A stretch of DNA of 64,000 bases from Saccharopolyspora rosea. GTDB lineage: Bacteria > Actinomycetota > Actinomycetes > Mycobacteriales > Pseudonocardiaceae. The notes beneath the pieces are model-generated. The model had not been told where the DNA came from, ran no database searches, and saw only the letters and a program-made list of their open reading frames with translations. This document shows positions 35,894 through 45,645 of this stretch, one piece after another (position 1 is the stretch's first letter; every line of letters begins with the position of its first letter). The DNA is taken from positions 1,178,001 through 1,242,000 of the forward strand of contig NZ_CP102826.1 of NCBI RefSeq assembly GCF_025643595.1, written 5' to 3'. The position numbers and the translations under genes are program-made.

Positions 35894-35986
35894 TCAACCC
35901 TCGACGCGGCACAGCGCGCTCGACACCCGCCGCAGGTCCACGTAGCGGCGGGTGACGAGGAGAAGCCGCGTCGCGGTCGCACCCAT
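35894..35986 (-). CDS. Leader peptide of the sulfate assimilation operon
   Basis: A 30-residue ORF, too short for usual gene calls: MGATATRLLLVTRRYVDL then RRVSSALCRVEG. The pattern LxTRRxVDLxRxxxALCR matches actinobacterial short ORFs annotated as putative leader peptides upstream of sulfur and cysteine genes; related leaderless, Cys-rich ORFs in mycobacteria act as cysteine-responsive attenuators. Here a single Cys codon (position 26) precedes the stop. CACGCT lies 7 nt before the ATG, so the ORF itself may be leaderless. It lies 117 nt before sir in the same strand. Confidence 0.85.
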   Translation of the reverse strand: MGATATRLLLVTRRYVDLRRVSSALCRVEG

Positions 35987-36053
35987 GCCGGTCAGCGTGC
36001 CACGCGGCTCACCGGACGGTCCACCACCATCCGCATGGTGAGACAGTGGTGAG

Positions 36054-37280
36054 GTGCCTGCTCAGCCCACCGGAGAGCCCGCTCCGCGGGACGGTTCGCT
36101 GCCCGCCCCAGCCCTGACCGGACTCGGCTCGCGCCCCTTCGGCGTCTACGTCCACGTGCCGTTCTGCGCGACCCGCTGCGGCTACTGCGACTTCAACACC
36201 TACACCGCCGACGAACTGGGCTCCTCGGCCGGTTTCGGCAGCTGGCTGGACGGGCTGCGGGCCGAGTTGGAGCTCGGCGCGCGGGTGCTGTCGGCAGGGC
36301 CGGAGCCGGTGCCGGAAGCGGCCACGGTGTTCGTCGGCGGCGGCACGCCGTCGCTGCTCGGCGCCGACCGGCTGGCGGAGGTGCTGGATGCGATCAGCGT
36401 CACGTTCGGACTCGCCGCCGACGCGGAGATCACCACCGAGGCCAACCCCGAGTCGACCTCGCCGGAGTTCTTCGCGGGCATCCGCGAGGCGGGCTTCACC
36501 CGGGTGTCGCTGGGCATGCAGTCCGCCGCCGCGCACGTGCTGCGCGTCCTGGAGCGCAGGCACACCCCGGGGCGCCCCGGCGCCGCCGTCGCCGAGGCGA
36601 AGGCCGCCGGGTTCGAGCACGTCAACCTGGACCTGATCTACGGCACGCCGGGCGAGACCGACGACGACCTGCGCGCCTCGCTGGACGCGGTGCTGGCCGC
36701 CGGGGTGGACCACGTCTCGGCGTACTCGCTGATCGTCGAGGACGGCACGGCGATGGCCCGCAAGGTCCGCCGCGGGGAGCTGCCGATGCCCGACGAGGAC
36801 GTGCTCGCCGACCGCTACGAGATCATCGACAGCACCCTGGCCGAGGCCGGTCTCGGCTGGTACGAGGTCTCCAACTGGGCCCGCGACGACCGGGCCCGCT
36901 GCCGCCACAACCTCGGCTACTGGCAGGGCGGCGACTGGTGGGGCGCCGGGCCCGGCGCGCACAGCCACGTCGGCGGGGTCCGCTGGTGGAACGTCAAGCA
37001 CCCGGCCCGCTACGCGGCGCTGCTCGCCGAGGGCGCCTCCCCGGCGGCGGCCCGCGAACTCCTCGACACCGAGGACCGGCGGGTGGAGCGGATCATGCTG
37101 GAACTGCGCGTCGCCGACGGACTGCCGGTCGACGCCCTCGACGAACCCGGTCTGCAGGCCGCCGAGCGCGCCGCCGCCGACGGCCTGCTGGACCCGGCAC
37201 GCCTGTCCGCCGGCCGCTGCGTCCTCACCGCCCGCGGCCGCCTGCTCGCGGACGGGGTCGTCGCCGATCTGCTGGCCTGA
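36054..37280 (+). CDS. hemW: Heme chaperone HemW (radical SAM)
   Basis: A 408-residue radical-SAM protein of the HemW/HemN-like family, a heme chaperone. The cluster motif is CATRCGYCDFN (CxxxCxxC plus the extra Cys-Asp region), followed by FVGGGTPSLL and the HemW-type C-terminal domain (RCRHNLGYWQGGDWWGAGPGAHSH, cited in part as LGYWQGGDWWGAG). True coproporphyrinogen oxidases have a longer N-terminus. GTG 36054 has GACAGT 6 nt upstream, fitting a leaderless start. Divergent from the sulfate operon, and upstream of hrcA as in many actinobacteria. Confidence 0.92.
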   Translation: MPAQPTGEPAPRDGSLPAPALTGLGSRPFGVYVHVPFCATRCGYCDFNTYTADELGSSAGFGSWLDGLRAELELGARVLSAGPEPVPEAATVFVGGGTPSLLGADRLAEVLDAISVTFGLAADAEITTEANPESTSPEFFAGIREAGFTRVSLGMQSAAAHVLRVLERRHTPGRPGAAVAEAKAAGFEHVNLDLIYGTPGETDDDLRASLDAVLAAGVDHVSAYSLIVEDGTAMARKVRRGELPMPDEDVLADRYEIIDSTLAEAGLGWYEVSNWARDDRARCRHNLGYWQGGDWWGAGPGAHSHVGGVRWWNVKHPARYAALLAEGASPAAARELLDTEDRRVERIMLELRVADGLPVDALDEPGLQAAERAAADGLLDPARLSAGRCVLTARGRLLADGVVADLLA

Positions 37281-37451
37281 CTCAGGCAGGGGCCGCCACC
37301 GGGATGCCGTTGGCGACCGCGGCACGTCATCGGCGACCTTCGCGGCAGCCGTGACCTGCGGCTCTTCGGTTGTGCTGGGAGAACACCGTAAACTTGATGT
37401 GGTACCGCTCAGTACCGCGGTGAGTGTGCGCGTGAAGGGGAGGTGGCGCTG

Positions 37452-38474
37452 GTGAACTCCGATGAACGTCGCTTCGAGGTGTTGCGCGCGATCGTCGCCG
37501 ACTACGTGGCCACCCAGGAGCCGGTCGGGTCGAAGGCACTCGTCGACCGGCACAACCTCGGCGTGTCCAGTGCCACGGTGCGCAACGACATGGCCGCGCT
37601 GGAGGAGGAGGGCTTCATCGTCCAGCCGCACACCAGCGCGGGCCGAGTTCCCACGGACAAGGGCTACCGGATGTTCGTGGACCGGTTGCACGAGATCAAA
37701 CCGCTGACCCCGGCCGAACGGCGCGCGATCGGGACCTTCCTGGAAGGGGCGCTGGACCTCGACGACGTGATGCGCCGCAGCGTCCGGTTGCTCGCCCAGC
37801 TCACCCAGCAGGTGGCGGTGGTGCAGTACCCGACGCTGACGCGGTCGACGGTGCGCCACGTCGAGGTGGTCACCATCACACCCGCCCGGCTGATGCTGGT
37901 GCTGATCACCAATACCGGGCGCGTCGACCAGCGGGTCGTCGACCTCGGCGAGGTCATCACCGACGACGACGTGTCCCGGCTGCGCAACGTGCTCAACTCC
38001 GCCATGACCGAGAAGCGGCTGGCGGAGGCGTCCGCCGCGGTCGCCGAGCTGCCCGACGAAGCGCCCGCCGAGCTGCGGCACGTGCTGACCAGGGTGTGCA
38101 GCGTGCTCATCGAGTCGCTGGTCGAGCACCCCGAGGAGCGGATGGTGCTCGGCGGCACGCCCAACCTCACCCGCCACTCCGCCGACTTCCCGAACTCGCT
38201 GCGCCAGGTCCTGGAGGCGCTGGAGGAGCAGGTCGTGGTGCTCAAGCTGCTCGCCGCGGCCCGCGACTCGCAGACGGTCACGGTCCGCATCGGGGTGGAG
38301 AACGAAGCCGAGGAGATGCGTACGACCTCGGTGATTTCCACCGGTTACGGTTCGGATGGCATGGTGCTGGGAGGCATGGGCGTCGTCGGTCCCACCCGGA
38401 TGGACTATCCGGGCACCATGGCAGCGGTGCGCGCCGTCGCCGCCTACGTGGGGGAGATCCTCGTCGGCCGGTAG
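37452..38474 (+). CDS. hrcA: Heat-inducible transcription repressor HrcA
   Basis: A 340-residue repressor of class I heat-shock genes that binds CIRCE elements. The N-terminal winged helix reads [18 protein letters not shown], and the C-terminus includes [19 protein letters not shown], a family hallmark. GTG 37452 is preferred over GTG 37443 because GGGGAGG ends at 37443, giving 8-nt spacing. No CIRCE palindrome is visible just upstream, so this unit may not be self-repressed. A weak -10 (TAAACT, about 37389) precedes it. dnaJ follows after 53 bp. Confidence 0.94.
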   Translation: MNSDERRFEVLRAIVADYVATQEPVGSKALVDRHNLGVSSATVRNDMAALEEEGFIVQPHTSAGRVPTDKGYRMFVDRLHEIKPLTPAERRAIGTFLEGALDLDDVMRRSVRLLAQLTQQVAVVQYPTLTRSTVRHVEVVTITPARLMLVLITNTGRVDQRVVDLGEVITDDDVSRLRNVLNSAMTEKRLAEASAAVAELPDEAPAELRHVLTRVCSVLIESLVEHPEERMVLGGTPNLTRHSADFPNSLRQVLEALEEQVVVLKLLAAARDSQTVTVRIGVENEAEEMRTTSVISTGYGSDGMVLGGMGVVGPTRMDYPGTMAAVRAVAAYVGEILVGR

Positions 38475-38527
38475 CGCGAGGACTTGCGACAGCAACTCGT
38501 TGATCGAGCAGAGGAAGTACGGAGAAG

Positions 38528-39703
38528 GTGGCCAGGGACTACTACGCGACCCTTGGGGTGTCCAAGGACGCGACACCGGAGCAGATCAAGCGGGCCTACC
38601 GCAAGCTCGCCAGGGAGCTGCACCCGGACGTCAACCCCGACGAGGACGCGCAGGAGCGGTTCCGGGAAGTGACGACCGCCTACGAGGTCCTCTCCGACCC
38701 GAAGAAGCGCCAGGTCGTGGACCTCGGCGGTGATCCGATGTCCAACGGCGGCGGCGCCGGAGGCGGGATGGGCGGCGACCCGTTCGCCGGCTTCGGCGGC
38801 CTCGGGGACATCATGGACGCCTTCTTCGGCGGGGCGGCCGGTGGCGCCGGGCGGGGCCCGCGCAGCCGCGTGCAGCCCGGTTCGGACGCCCTGCTGCGTC
38901 TGGAGCTGACGCTGGAGGAGTGCGCCAGCGGCGTGAACCGCGACATCACGGTGGACACCGCCGTGCTGTGCGACGCCTGCGACGGCGGGGGTTCGCGCGC
39001 CGGCAGCGCGCCGTCGACCTGCGACACCTGCGGTGGTCGCGGCGAGGTGCAGTCGGTGCAGCGCTCCTTCCTCGGCCAGGTCATGACCTCCCGGCCGTGC
39101 CCGGTCTGCCGCGGGTTCGGCGAGGTCATCACCGACCCGTGCCAGCAGTGCGGCGGCGACGGGCGCGTCCGGGCCCGCCGCACCATCACCGTCAAGATCC
39201 CGGCCGGGGTCGGCGACGGGATGCGCGTGCGGCTGGCCGGGGAGGGCGAGGTCGGCCCCGGCGGTGGGCCGGCCGGTGACCTGTTCGTCGAGGTCGAGGA
39301 ACTGCCGCACGACCGGTTCACCCGCGACGGCGCCGACCTGCACTGCACCGTCGAGGTGCCGATGACCGCCGCCGCGCTGGGCACCGTGATCACCCTGGAG
39401 ACGCTGGACGGCGGCCGCGAGGAGATCACCGTCGAGCCGGGCACGCAGCCGGGCACCGAGCACGTGCTGACCGGGCGCGGCCTGCCGAAGCTGCGCTCCA
39501 ACGGCAAGGTCAGCGGGCACGGCGACCTGCACGTGCACCTCGACGTCGTGGTGCCGACCAAGCTCGACGACCAGCAGTCCGACCTGCTGCGCCAGCTGGC
39601 GTCGCTGCGCGGCGAGGAGCAGCCGGAGCCGACCGTGACGGCCAACGGCAACGGCCAGCGCCACGGCCTGTTCTCCCGCTTCCGCTCCTTCGGCCACCGC
39701 TGA
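38528..39703 (+). CDS. dnaJ: Molecular chaperone DnaJ
   Basis: Hsp40 co-chaperone that stimulates DnaK. The 391-residue product has the J domain with HPD ([12 protein letters not shown]), a Gly/Phe-rich segment (~75-105), four zinc repeats ([32 protein letters not shown]) and the C-terminal substrate-binding beta domains. The pairing with hrcA identifies this as the second actinobacterial DnaJ (DnaJ2), separate from the dnaK-grpE operon copy. GTG 38528 follows GGAGAAG. Confidence 0.95.
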   Translation: MARDYYATLGVSKDATPEQIKRAYRKLARELHPDVNPDEDAQERFREVTTAYEVLSDPKKRQVVDLGGDPMSNGGGAGGGMGGDPFAGFGGLGDIMDAFFGGAAGGAGRGPRSRVQPGSDALLRLELTLEECASGVNRDITVDTAVLCDACDGGGSRAGSAPSTCDTCGGRGEVQSVQRSFLGQVMTSRPCPVCRGFGEVITDPCQQCGGDGRVRARRTITVKIPAGVGDGMRVRLAGEGEVGPGGGPAGDLFVEVEELPHDRFTRDGADLHCTVEVPMTAAALGTVITLETLDGGREEITVEPGTQPGTEHVLTGRGLPKLRSNGKVSGHGDLHVHLDVVVPTKLDDQQSDLLRQLASLRGEEQPEPTVTANGNGQRHGLFSRFRSFGHR

Positions 39704-39710
39704 GGTCGTC

Positions 39711-40445
39711 GTGTCCGAGCCCGTGTTCGCCGTCGAGCGGCTGCCCGCCGTCGGCCCGGCCACGCTCGACGGCCCGGAGGGCAAGCACGCGGCCACCGTC
39801 CGGCGGCTGCGACCGGGGGAACGGCTGCTGCTGTCCGACGGGCACGGCGGCATGGCGCGCTGCGCGGTCGTCGAGGCGGACCGGGACTCGCTGCGGCTGG
39901 ACGTCGAGGACACCTGGCAGGTGCCCAGGCCGGGGCTGCGCGTCCGCCTGGCCCAGGCGCTGATCAAGGGCGACCGCGGGGAGCTGGCGGTCGAGCTGGC
40001 CACCGAGGCGGGCGTCGACGCGGTGGTGCCGTGGCGGGCGTCCCGGTGCATCGCGAAGTGGGACGACGGCCCGCGCGGCGCGAAGGCGCTCGCGCGCTGG
40101 CGCGGCACCGCCTTCCAGGCGGCCAAGCAGGCACGGCGGGCGTGGACGCCCGAGGTGGCCGACCCGGTCAGCACCTCGGGCCTGGCCGCGCTCGTCGGTG
40201 CGGCCGACGCGGCGATCGTGCTGCACGAGTCCGCGACGACGCCGCTGGCGTCGGTGGAGCTGCCCGCCGAGGGCGAGCTGCTGCTCGTCGTCGGCCCCGA
40301 GGGCGGTGTCACCGACGACGAGCTGGCGACCCTGACCGGCGCCGGAGCCCGCGCGGTGCGCCTGGGCCCGACGGTGCTGCGCGCCTCGACGGCCGCGGCC
40401 GTCGCCCTCGGCGCCCTCGGCCCGCTCACCGCAAGATGGTCCTGA
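39711..40445 (+). CDS. rsmE: 16S rRNA (uracil(1498)-N(3))-methyltransferase
   Basis: SPOUT-fold enzyme that methylates N3 of U1498 in 16S rRNA. The 244-residue protein has an N-terminal PUA-like domain (EGKHAATVRRLRPGERLLLSDG) and the SPOUT knot with LLLVVGPEGGVTDDELATL and LGPTVLRASTAAAVAL. The hrcA-dnaJ-rsmE order is common in bacteria, and only 7 bp separate it from dnaJ, so they are cotranscribed. Confidence 0.94.
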   Translation: MSEPVFAVERLPAVGPATLDGPEGKHAATVRRLRPGERLLLSDGHGGMARCAVVEADRDSLRLDVEDTWQVPRPGLRVRLAQALIKGDRGELAVELATEAGVDAVVPWRASRCIAKWDDGPRGAKALARWRGTAFQAAKQARRAWTPEVADPVSTSGLAALVGAADAAIVLHESATTPLASVELPAEGELLLVVGPEGGVTDDELATLTGAGARAVRLGPTVLRASTAAAVALGALGPLTARWS

Positions 40446-40591
40446 GCTCTCCCAACCGGATGACGATGGTGACGGACAGCGAACGAAGTTAGAAAGATCG
40501 CGTGTATACGTAGCGCGGACGCGTGATGGAGCGATACCCTGAGTGGTGAATGGGTTGCCGAAGGTGTCGCACGGGACACCGCACCCATCAG

Positions 40592-40664
40592 CTCGCCGGA
40601 CACCTCCCCCCTCGGTCCGGCGAGAGCCGTGCCGCAGCCGGGTAACCCCCAGGCCCGGCTGCGG
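40592..40664 (+). terminator. Tandem hairpins after rsmE
   Basis: CTCGCCGGA (40592-40600) pairs with TCCGGCGAG (40616-40624), and CCGCAGCCGGG (40632-40642) pairs with CCCGGCTGCGG (40654-40664). Both are perfect stems of 9 and 11 bp in the 276-bp rsmE-HIT gap. There is no U-tract; in high-GC actinomycetes such stems can still terminate. The rest of the gap holds TACCCT at 40535-40540, a possible -10. Confidence 0.5.
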
Positions 40665-40721
40665 TGCGGCATCACCTCGGCGCCGATCATGCGCGAACCT
40701 CGTTCGGGATAGCCTTCGGGC

Positions 40722-41087
40722 ATGAGCGACATGGACTCCCTGTTCCTGCGGATCATCGCCCGCGAGGTGCCCGCCGACGTGGTGCGCGAGAACGAGCGGG
40801 TGATCGCGATCCGCGACATCAACCCGCAGGCGCCCACCCACGTGCTCGTGGTGCCCAAGAAGCGCTACCGCAACGCCGCCGAACTCGCCGCGGCCGACCC
40901 GCAGCTGCTCGCCGAGCTGGTCACCGTGGCCCACGAGATCGCCGAGGCGGAGGGCATCGCCGAGTCCGGCTACCGGCTGCTGTTCAACACCAATGCCGAC
41001 GCCGGGCAGACGATCTTCCACGTGCACCTGCACCTGCTCGGCGGTGAGCCGCTCGGCGGCCTCGCCGGCGGCCCGATCAAGGGCTGA
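40722..41087 (+). CDS. HIT family protein (HinT-like nucleotide hydrolase)
   Basis: A 121-residue histidine-triad protein; HinT-type members hydrolyse adenosine phosphoramidates. The catalytic triad motif HVHLHLLGG is near the C-terminus, and [16 protein letters not shown] is the conserved substrate-binding stretch. TAGCCT (40710-40715) lies exactly 6 nt before the ATG and no ribosome-binding site is present, so a leaderless transcript is likely. It begins the conserved core run with phoH and ybeY downstream. Confidence 0.92.
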   Translation: MSDMDSLFLRIIAREVPADVVRENERVIAIRDINPQAPTHVLVVPKKRYRNAAELAAADPQLLAELVTVAHEIAEAEGIAESGYRLLFNTNADAGQTIFHVHLHLLGGEPLGGLAGGPIKG

Positions 41088-41231
41088 AGCGCCGCGTCGC
41101 GCCGGGACCGCCCGGTCCCGGCCTGCGTGCCGTCGTGACGGCAATCGCATTGCCGGGTGTTCTACCATCGACGACAGGGAGAACTGACCGAACGACCCGC
41201 GCGAGAGCGCAGAAAGCAGGCCCGAACACAC

Positions 41232-42290
41232 GTGGCCGGAATTGCAGCGGGTGGAGCCGCCGCCCGATCCGGAGAGCACTCCCAGACCGCCCAGGCGAAG
41301 GTGACCGTTCCCGACGACGTGGTGCTGACCCTGGTCGGCTCCCGGGACGAGAACCTCCGGGTCGCCGAGGAACTGCTCACCGCCGATGTCCATGTCCGCG
41401 GCAACGAGGTGACGTTGTCCGGTGGAACCGCCGAGGTGGCCTTCGCCGAACGGGTCTTCGCCGAGCTGATCGCGCTGGTCACCAAGGGAGCCCAGCTCAC
41501 CCCGGACGCCGTGCGGCGCAGCGTGGCGATGCTGAGCACCGACCACGACGAATCCCCGGCGGACGTGCTGAGCCTGGACATCGTCTCGCGGCGCGGCCGC
41601 ACGATCCGCCCGAAAACCCTGAACCAGAAGCGCTACGTCGACGCCATCGACCACCACACCGTGGTGTTCGGGATCGGTCCTGCCGGTACCGGCAAGACCT
41701 ACCTGGCGATGGCCAAGGCCGTGCAGGCGCTGCAGGCCAAGCAGGTCAACCGGATCATCCTCACCCGTCCCGCGGTGGAGGCGGGCGAGCGCCTCGGGTT
41801 CCTGCCCGGCAGCCTCTACGAGAAGATCGACCCGTACCTGCGGCCGCTGTACGACGCGCTGCACGACATGGTCGATCCGGAGTCGGTGCCGCGGCTGACC
41901 CAGTCGGGCACGATCGAGATCGCGCCGCTGGCCTACATGCGCGGGCGCACCCTCAACGACGCGTTCATCATCCTCGACGAGGCGCAGAACACCACGCCCG
42001 AGCAGATGAAGATGTTCCTGACCCGGCTGGGCTTCGGCTCCAAGATCGTGGTCACCGGCGACGTCACGCAGATCGACCTGCCCGGTGGTCAGCGCAGCGG
42101 GTTGAAGATGGTGCAGGAGATCCTCGCCGACGTCGACGACGTGCACTTCTCCCAGCTGGACAGCCACGACGTGGTGCGGCACCGCCTGGTCACCGACATC
42201 GTCAACGCCTACGACCGGTGGCACGCGCAGGAGGACCAGGCGCGCGAGGACGGCGGCAGGCGCAACGGGCAGCGACGAGGACGGGCATGA
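41232..42290 (+). CDS. phoH: PhoH family ATPase
   Basis: A ~352-residue RNA-associated P-loop ATPase. Walker A is [19 protein letters not shown], Walker [20 protein letters not shown], and [19 protein letters not shown] is a PhoH signature. An N-terminal KH-like segment ([17 protein letters not shown]) precedes the ATPase. GTG 41232 gives the length of mycobacterial PhoH1; GTG 41157 would add 25 non-conserved residues and cannot be excluded. TACCAT near 41162 may be a promoter -10. It overlaps ybeY by 4 bp (ATGA), suggesting a shared role in rRNA maturation. Confidence 0.92.
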   Translation: MAGIAAGGAAARSGEHSQTAQAKVTVPDDVVLTLVGSRDENLRVAEELLTADVHVRGNEVTLSGGTAEVAFAERVFAELIALVTKGAQLTPDAVRRSVAMLSTDHDESPADVLSLDIVSRRGRTIRPKTLNQKRYVDAIDHHTVVFGIGPAGTGKTYLAMAKAVQALQAKQVNRIILTRPAVEAGERLGFLPGSLYEKIDPYLRPLYDALHDMVDPESVPRLTQSGTIEIAPLAYMRGRTLNDAFIILDEAQNTTPEQMKMFLTRLGFGSKIVVTGDVTQIDLPGGQRSGLKMVQEILADVDDVHFSQLDSHDVVRHRLVTDIVNAYDRWHAQEDQAREDGGRRNGQRRGRA

Positions 42291-42853
42291 GCATCGAGAT
42301 CGCCAACGAATCCGGAATCGAGGTGCCCGAGGCGTCGATCGTCTCGGTCGCCCGCTTCGCGCTCGACAAGATGAGCGTCAGCCAGCTCGCCGAGCTGTCC
42401 ATCGTGCTGGTGGAACTCGACGTGATGGCCGATCTGCACGAGCGGTGGATGGACCTGCCGGGCCCCACCGACGTCATGGCGTTCCCGATGGACGAGTACG
42501 ACTCCGCGCGCCGCCCCGACTCGGCCGGGTCCGGGCCGGCGCTGCTCGGCGACATCGTGCTCTGCCCCGCGTTCGCCAAGGACCAGGCCCGCAAGGCCGG
42601 GCACAGCCTGCTCGACGAGCTGCACCTGCTCACCGTGCACGGCGTGCTGCACCTGCTCGGCTACGACCACGCCGAGCCGGAGGAGGAACGCGAGATGTTC
42701 GGCCTGCAGAACCGCATCCTGGCCGACTTCCGCGCCGCCAAGGCGGAGGCCGACCGGGTGGCCGCGCAGCGCAGCGCCGATTCCCGGGTGCTGGGCGCGG
42801 TGGGTCTGGACGAGCCGGGGACGCCCCCGGGCGGCTCGGCCGGCACGCACTGA
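42287..42853 (+). CDS. ybeY: Endoribonuclease YbeY (16S rRNA maturation)
   Basis: Single-strand endoribonuclease involved in 16S rRNA 3'-end processing and ribosome quality control. The zinc site [13 protein letters not shown] (HxxxHxxxxxH) is intact; [13 protein letters not shown] and LLGDIVLCP precede it. The 188-residue product has a ~25-residue C-terminal tail ([17 protein letters not shown]) longer than E. coli YbeY. ATG 42287 overlaps the phoH stop. Confidence 0.95.
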   Translation: MSIEIANESGIEVPEASIVSVARFALDKMSVSQLAELSIVLVELDVMADLHERWMDLPGPTDVMAFPMDEYDSARRPDSAGSGPALLGDIVLCPAFAKDQARKAGHSLLDELHLLTVHGVLHLLGYDHAEPEEEREMFGLQNRILADFRAAKAEADRVAAQRSADSRVLGAVGLDEPGTPPGGSAGTH

Positions 42854-42867
42854 AGGAGTCCGCAGCG

Positions 42868-44190
42868 GTGTTGACCGGTTCCGCCGCTTTCCTGGTGTGG
42901 GCGGTGTTGCTGGTGTTGGCCGCCGGGGTGTTCGCCGCGTCCGAGGCGGCGATCGCGACGGCCTCCCGGGCCCGGGTGGACGAACTCGTTCGCGAGGGGC
43001 GGTCCGGGGCGCGGCAGCTGTCGCTGCTGCTGGCCGACCGCCCGCGGCACGTCAACCTGCTCCTGCTGCTGCGCCTGGCCTGCGAGATGGGCGCCACGGT
43101 GCTGGTCACGGTCGTGGCCGTCCGCGAGTCCAACTCCGAGGTGTGGGCGGTGGTCATCGCCGGGCTGGTCATGCTGGTCGCCTCGTACGTGCTGGTCGGG
43201 GTCGGTCCGCGCACCGTCGGCCGGCAGCACCCGTACGGCGTGGGGCTCACGGTCGCCGCGCCGGTGCGGGTGCTGGCCCGGTTGCTCAACCCGCTGACCC
43301 GGCTGCTGATCCTGGTCGGGAACCTGATCACCCCCGGGCGCGGCTTCCGCGAGGGGCCGTTCTCCACCGAGGTCGAGCTGCGCGAGCTGGTCGACCTGGC
43401 CGGTGAGCGCGGAGTGGTCGCCGCGGGCGAGCGCGAGATGATCCACTCGGTGTTCGAGCTCGGCGACACCCTGGCCCGCGAGGTCATGGTGCCGCGGACC
43501 GAGATCATCTGGATCGAGCGCACCAAGACCGCGCGGCAGGCGCTCGCGCTGTGCCTGCGGTCCGGGTTCTCCCGGATCCCCGTGATCGGCGAGAGCGTCG
43601 ACGACATCGTGGGCGTGGTCACGCTCAAGGACCTGGCCCGGGTGGTGCTCGACAGCGGCGGTCCCGGTCCGGCGGTGGGCGAACTGATGCGCCCGGCGAG
43701 CTTCGTCCCCGACACCAAGCGCCTCGACGAGCTGCTCAAGGAGATGCAGCTGTCCCGCAGCCACCTGGCCATCGCCGTCGACGAGTACGGCGGCACCGCC
43801 GGCCTGCTGACCATCGAGGACATCCTGGAGGAGATCGTCGGCGAGATCACCGACGAGTCCGATCTGGAGGAGCACCGGCCGATCGAGTGGCTGTCCGACG
43901 GCACCGTCCGGGTCAGCTCCCGGCTGCCGGTGGAGGACCTCGGCGAGCTGTTCGGCGTCGAACTCGACGACTCCGACGTCGAGACGGTCGGCGGGCTGCT
44001 GGCGCAACGCCTCGGCCGGGTGCCGCTGCCCGGCGCGGAAGCCGAGATCGACGGGCTCCGGCTGCGCGCCGAGGGCGGCAAGGACCACCGCGGGCGGATC
44101 CGCATCAACGCGCTGCTCGTCCGCCGGGTGAACGCAGAGCAAGCACCGCTGGGCGGTGCCGACCAGGAAGGGAACAACATCCGTGGCTGA
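42868..44190 (+). CDS. CorC/HlyC family transporter (CNNM + CBS domains)
   Basis: A 440-residue membrane protein with an N-terminal CNNM/DUF21 domain (three to four helices, ~5-150), a tandem CBS pair ([20 protein letters not shown], then [20 protein letters not shown]) and a CorC_HlyC C-terminal domain. Family members handle Mg or Co efflux; despite the old hemolysin label no toxin role is implied. It is always near era in actinobacteria. GTG 42868 follows AAGGAG with 9-nt spacing. The stop overlaps the next start by 8 bp. Confidence 0.9.
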   Translation: MLTGSAAFLVWAVLLVLAAGVFAASEAAIATASRARVDELVREGRSGARQLSLLLADRPRHVNLLLLLRLACEMGATVLVTVVAVRESNSEVWAVVIAGLVMLVASYVLVGVGPRTVGRQHPYGVGLTVAAPVRVLARLLNPLTRLLILVGNLITPGRGFREGPFSTEVELRELVDLAGERGVVAAGEREMIHSVFELGDTLAREVMVPRTEIIWIERTKTARQALALCLRSGFSRIPVIGESVDDIVGVVTLKDLARVVLDSGGPGPAVGELMRPASFVPDTKRLDELLKEMQLSRSHLAIAVDEYGGTAGLLTIEDILEEIVGEITDESDLEEHRPIEWLSDGTVRVSSRLPVEDLGELFGVELDDSDVETVGGLLAQRLGRVPLPGAEAEIDGLRLRAEGGKDHRGRIRINALLVRRVNAEQAPLGGADQEGNNIRG

Positions 44191-44548
44191 GCACGTCGAA
44201 GTGGCCGCCCCCGCCGAACTCGACCCCGAGGACGCCAAGATCGTCACACTGGCGCGGTCGACGCGGGCCCGCACCGGGGCCGCCGAGGGCGCCGCGGTGC
44301 GCGACACCGACGGCCGCACCTACGCGGCGTGCACGGTCGCCCTGCCGTCGCTGCGGTTGTCCGCCCTGCAGGCCGCGGTGGCGGCGGCCGTCGCCAGCGG
44401 CGCGGAGGGGCTGGAGGCCGCGGCGGTCGTCACCGACGCCGACGCGGTCGACGCGGACTCGGTGGCCGCGGTGCGCGACCTCGGCGCGAGCGCCCCGGTG
44501 CTGCGCGCGGACGCGCGGGGCGAGGTCGCCGGAGTCGTCGGAGCGTGA
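44183..44548 (+). CDS. Cytidine deaminase-like protein without zinc ligands
   Basis: A 121-residue protein at the site where actinobacteria usually encode a cytidine-deaminase-like gene between corC and era. The fold-level pattern is recognisable ([20 protein letters not shown], then [19 protein letters not shown]), but the active-site Cys/His-Ala-Glu and Pro-Cys-x-x-Cys are absent, and the only Cys is in YAACTVALP. Deaminase activity is therefore unlikely. GTG 44183 overlaps the corC-like stop. Its conserved location suggests a structural or regulatory role. Confidence 0.75.
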   Translation: MAEHVEVAAPAELDPEDAKIVTLARSTRARTGAAEGAAVRDTDGRTYAACTVALPSLRLSALQAAVAAAVASGAEGLEAAAVVTDADAVDADSVAAVRDLGASAPVLRADARGEVAGVVGA

Positions 44549-44606
44549 CGGGCCTCGCCGTCCGCCCGGCGCACCCCGGGCGGACGGCGACCGTCACAAT
44601 GGAGCC

Positions 44607-45515
44607 GTGACCAGCTCCGCAGATGCCCACCGCTCCGGTTTCGCCTGTTTCGTCGGCCGCCCCAACGCGGGCAAGTCCACGCTGACGAACAGCCTGGTCG
44701 GCTCGAAGGTGGCGATCACCTCCAGCAAGCCGCAGACCACCCGGCACGCGATCCGCGGCATCCTGCACCGCCCGGACGCCCAGCTGGTCGTGGTGGACAC
44801 CCCCGGTCTGCACCGGCCGCGCACGCTGCTCGGCCGTCGGCTCAACGAACTCGTCCACGAGACGTGGTCGGAGGTCGACGTGGTCGGGTTCTGCGTGCCC
44901 GCCGATCAGAAGATCGGGCCGGGGGACCGGTTCATCGCCGAACAACTGGCCAAGGTCGCCCGCCGCACCCCGGTGATCGGGATCGTCACCAAGACCGACC
45001 TGGTGGGCAAGCAGCGGGTCGCCGAGCAGCTGCTGGCGTTGCAGCAGGTGATGGACTTCGCCGAGCTCGTCCCGGTGTCGGCGGTCGACTCGTTCCAGGT
45101 CGACGTGCTCGCGGACCTGCTGGTCGCGCAGCTGCCGGAGGGGCCCCAGCTGTACCCGGAGGGCGACCTGACCGACGAGCCGGAGACGACGCTCATCGCC
45201 GAGCTGATCCGGGAGGCCGCGCTGGAGGGCGTGCGCGACGAACTGCCGCACTCGCTGGCCGTCACGATCGAGGAGATGCTGCCGCGCGAGGACCGCGACG
45301 ACCTGATCGACGTGCACGCGGTGGTCTACGTCGAACGGCAGAGCCAGAAGGCGATCGTCATCGGCCGCGGCGGGGAGCGGTTGCGCGAGGTCGGTTCGCA
45401 GGCCCGTCGGCACATCCAGGCGCTGCTGGGCAGCAAGATCTACCTCGACCTGCACGTCAAGGTCGCCAAGGACTGGCAGCAGGACCCGAAGCAGCTGCGC
45501 AAGCTGGGGTTCTAG
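44607..45515 (+). CDS. era: GTPase Era
   Basis: Ribosome-assembly GTPase that binds the 3' end of 16S rRNA. The 302-residue protein has G1 GRPNAGKSTLTN, G3 DTPGLHRPR, G4 TKTD and a C-terminal KH domain with VIGRGGERLREVGSQARRHI. GTG 44607 has GGAG nearby and also CACAAT at 44595-44600, 6 nt upstream, so it may be transcribed without a leader in addition to readthrough. Follows ybeY, which acts on the same rRNA end. Confidence 0.96.
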   Translation: MTSSADAHRSGFACFVGRPNAGKSTLTNSLVGSKVAITSSKPQTTRHAIRGILHRPDAQLVVVDTPGLHRPRTLLGRRLNELVHETWSEVDVVGFCVPADQKIGPGDRFIAEQLAKVARRTPVIGIVTKTDLVGKQRVAEQLLALQQVMDFAELVPVSAVDSFQVDVLADLLVAQLPEGPQLYPEGDLTDEPETTLIAELIREAALEGVRDELPHSLAVTIEEMLPREDRDDLIDVHAVVYVERQSQKAIVIGRGGERLREVGSQARRHIQALLGSKIYLDLHVKVAKDWQQDPKQLRKLGF

Positions 45516-45518
45516 ATC

Positions 45519-45564
45519 ACACCCGGGCCTGGATTTCACCAAACCGCCTTCGCGCCCCGGGTGT
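45519..45564 (+). terminator. Inverted repeat after era
   Basis: ACACCCGGG (45519-45527) is complementary to CCCGGGTGT (45556-45564) with a 28-nt loop, beginning 3 bp after the era stop. It is the likely transcript end for the phoH-era unit, although there is no U-tract. Confidence 0.45.
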
Positions 45565-45645
45565 CTCGGGTACGTTCCAGCGCGGTCTTCGCCCAGGCGA
45601 GGACGTGCGCAGTCGTGATACCGGGACACCTCGAAGGAACGAACA

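Noticed and set aside
37381..37451. CIRCE element upstream of hrcA
   Set aside because: The required TTAGCACTC-N9-GAGTGCTAA is not present; only an isolated GAGTGTGC occurs.
40546..40725. Possible 60-codon gene between rsmE and the HIT gene, with TACCCT 5 nt before its GTG and an ATGA overlap with the HIT start
   Set aside because: The product is Arg/Pro/Ser-rich with no family resemblance and runs through two strong hairpins; the HIT gene has its own well-placed TAGCCT. Left as a low-probability short ORF.
42868..44190. Hemolysin or toxin function for the CorC/HlyC-like gene
   Set aside because: CNNM plus CBS plus CorC domains indicate ion transport; the hemolysin label is historical.
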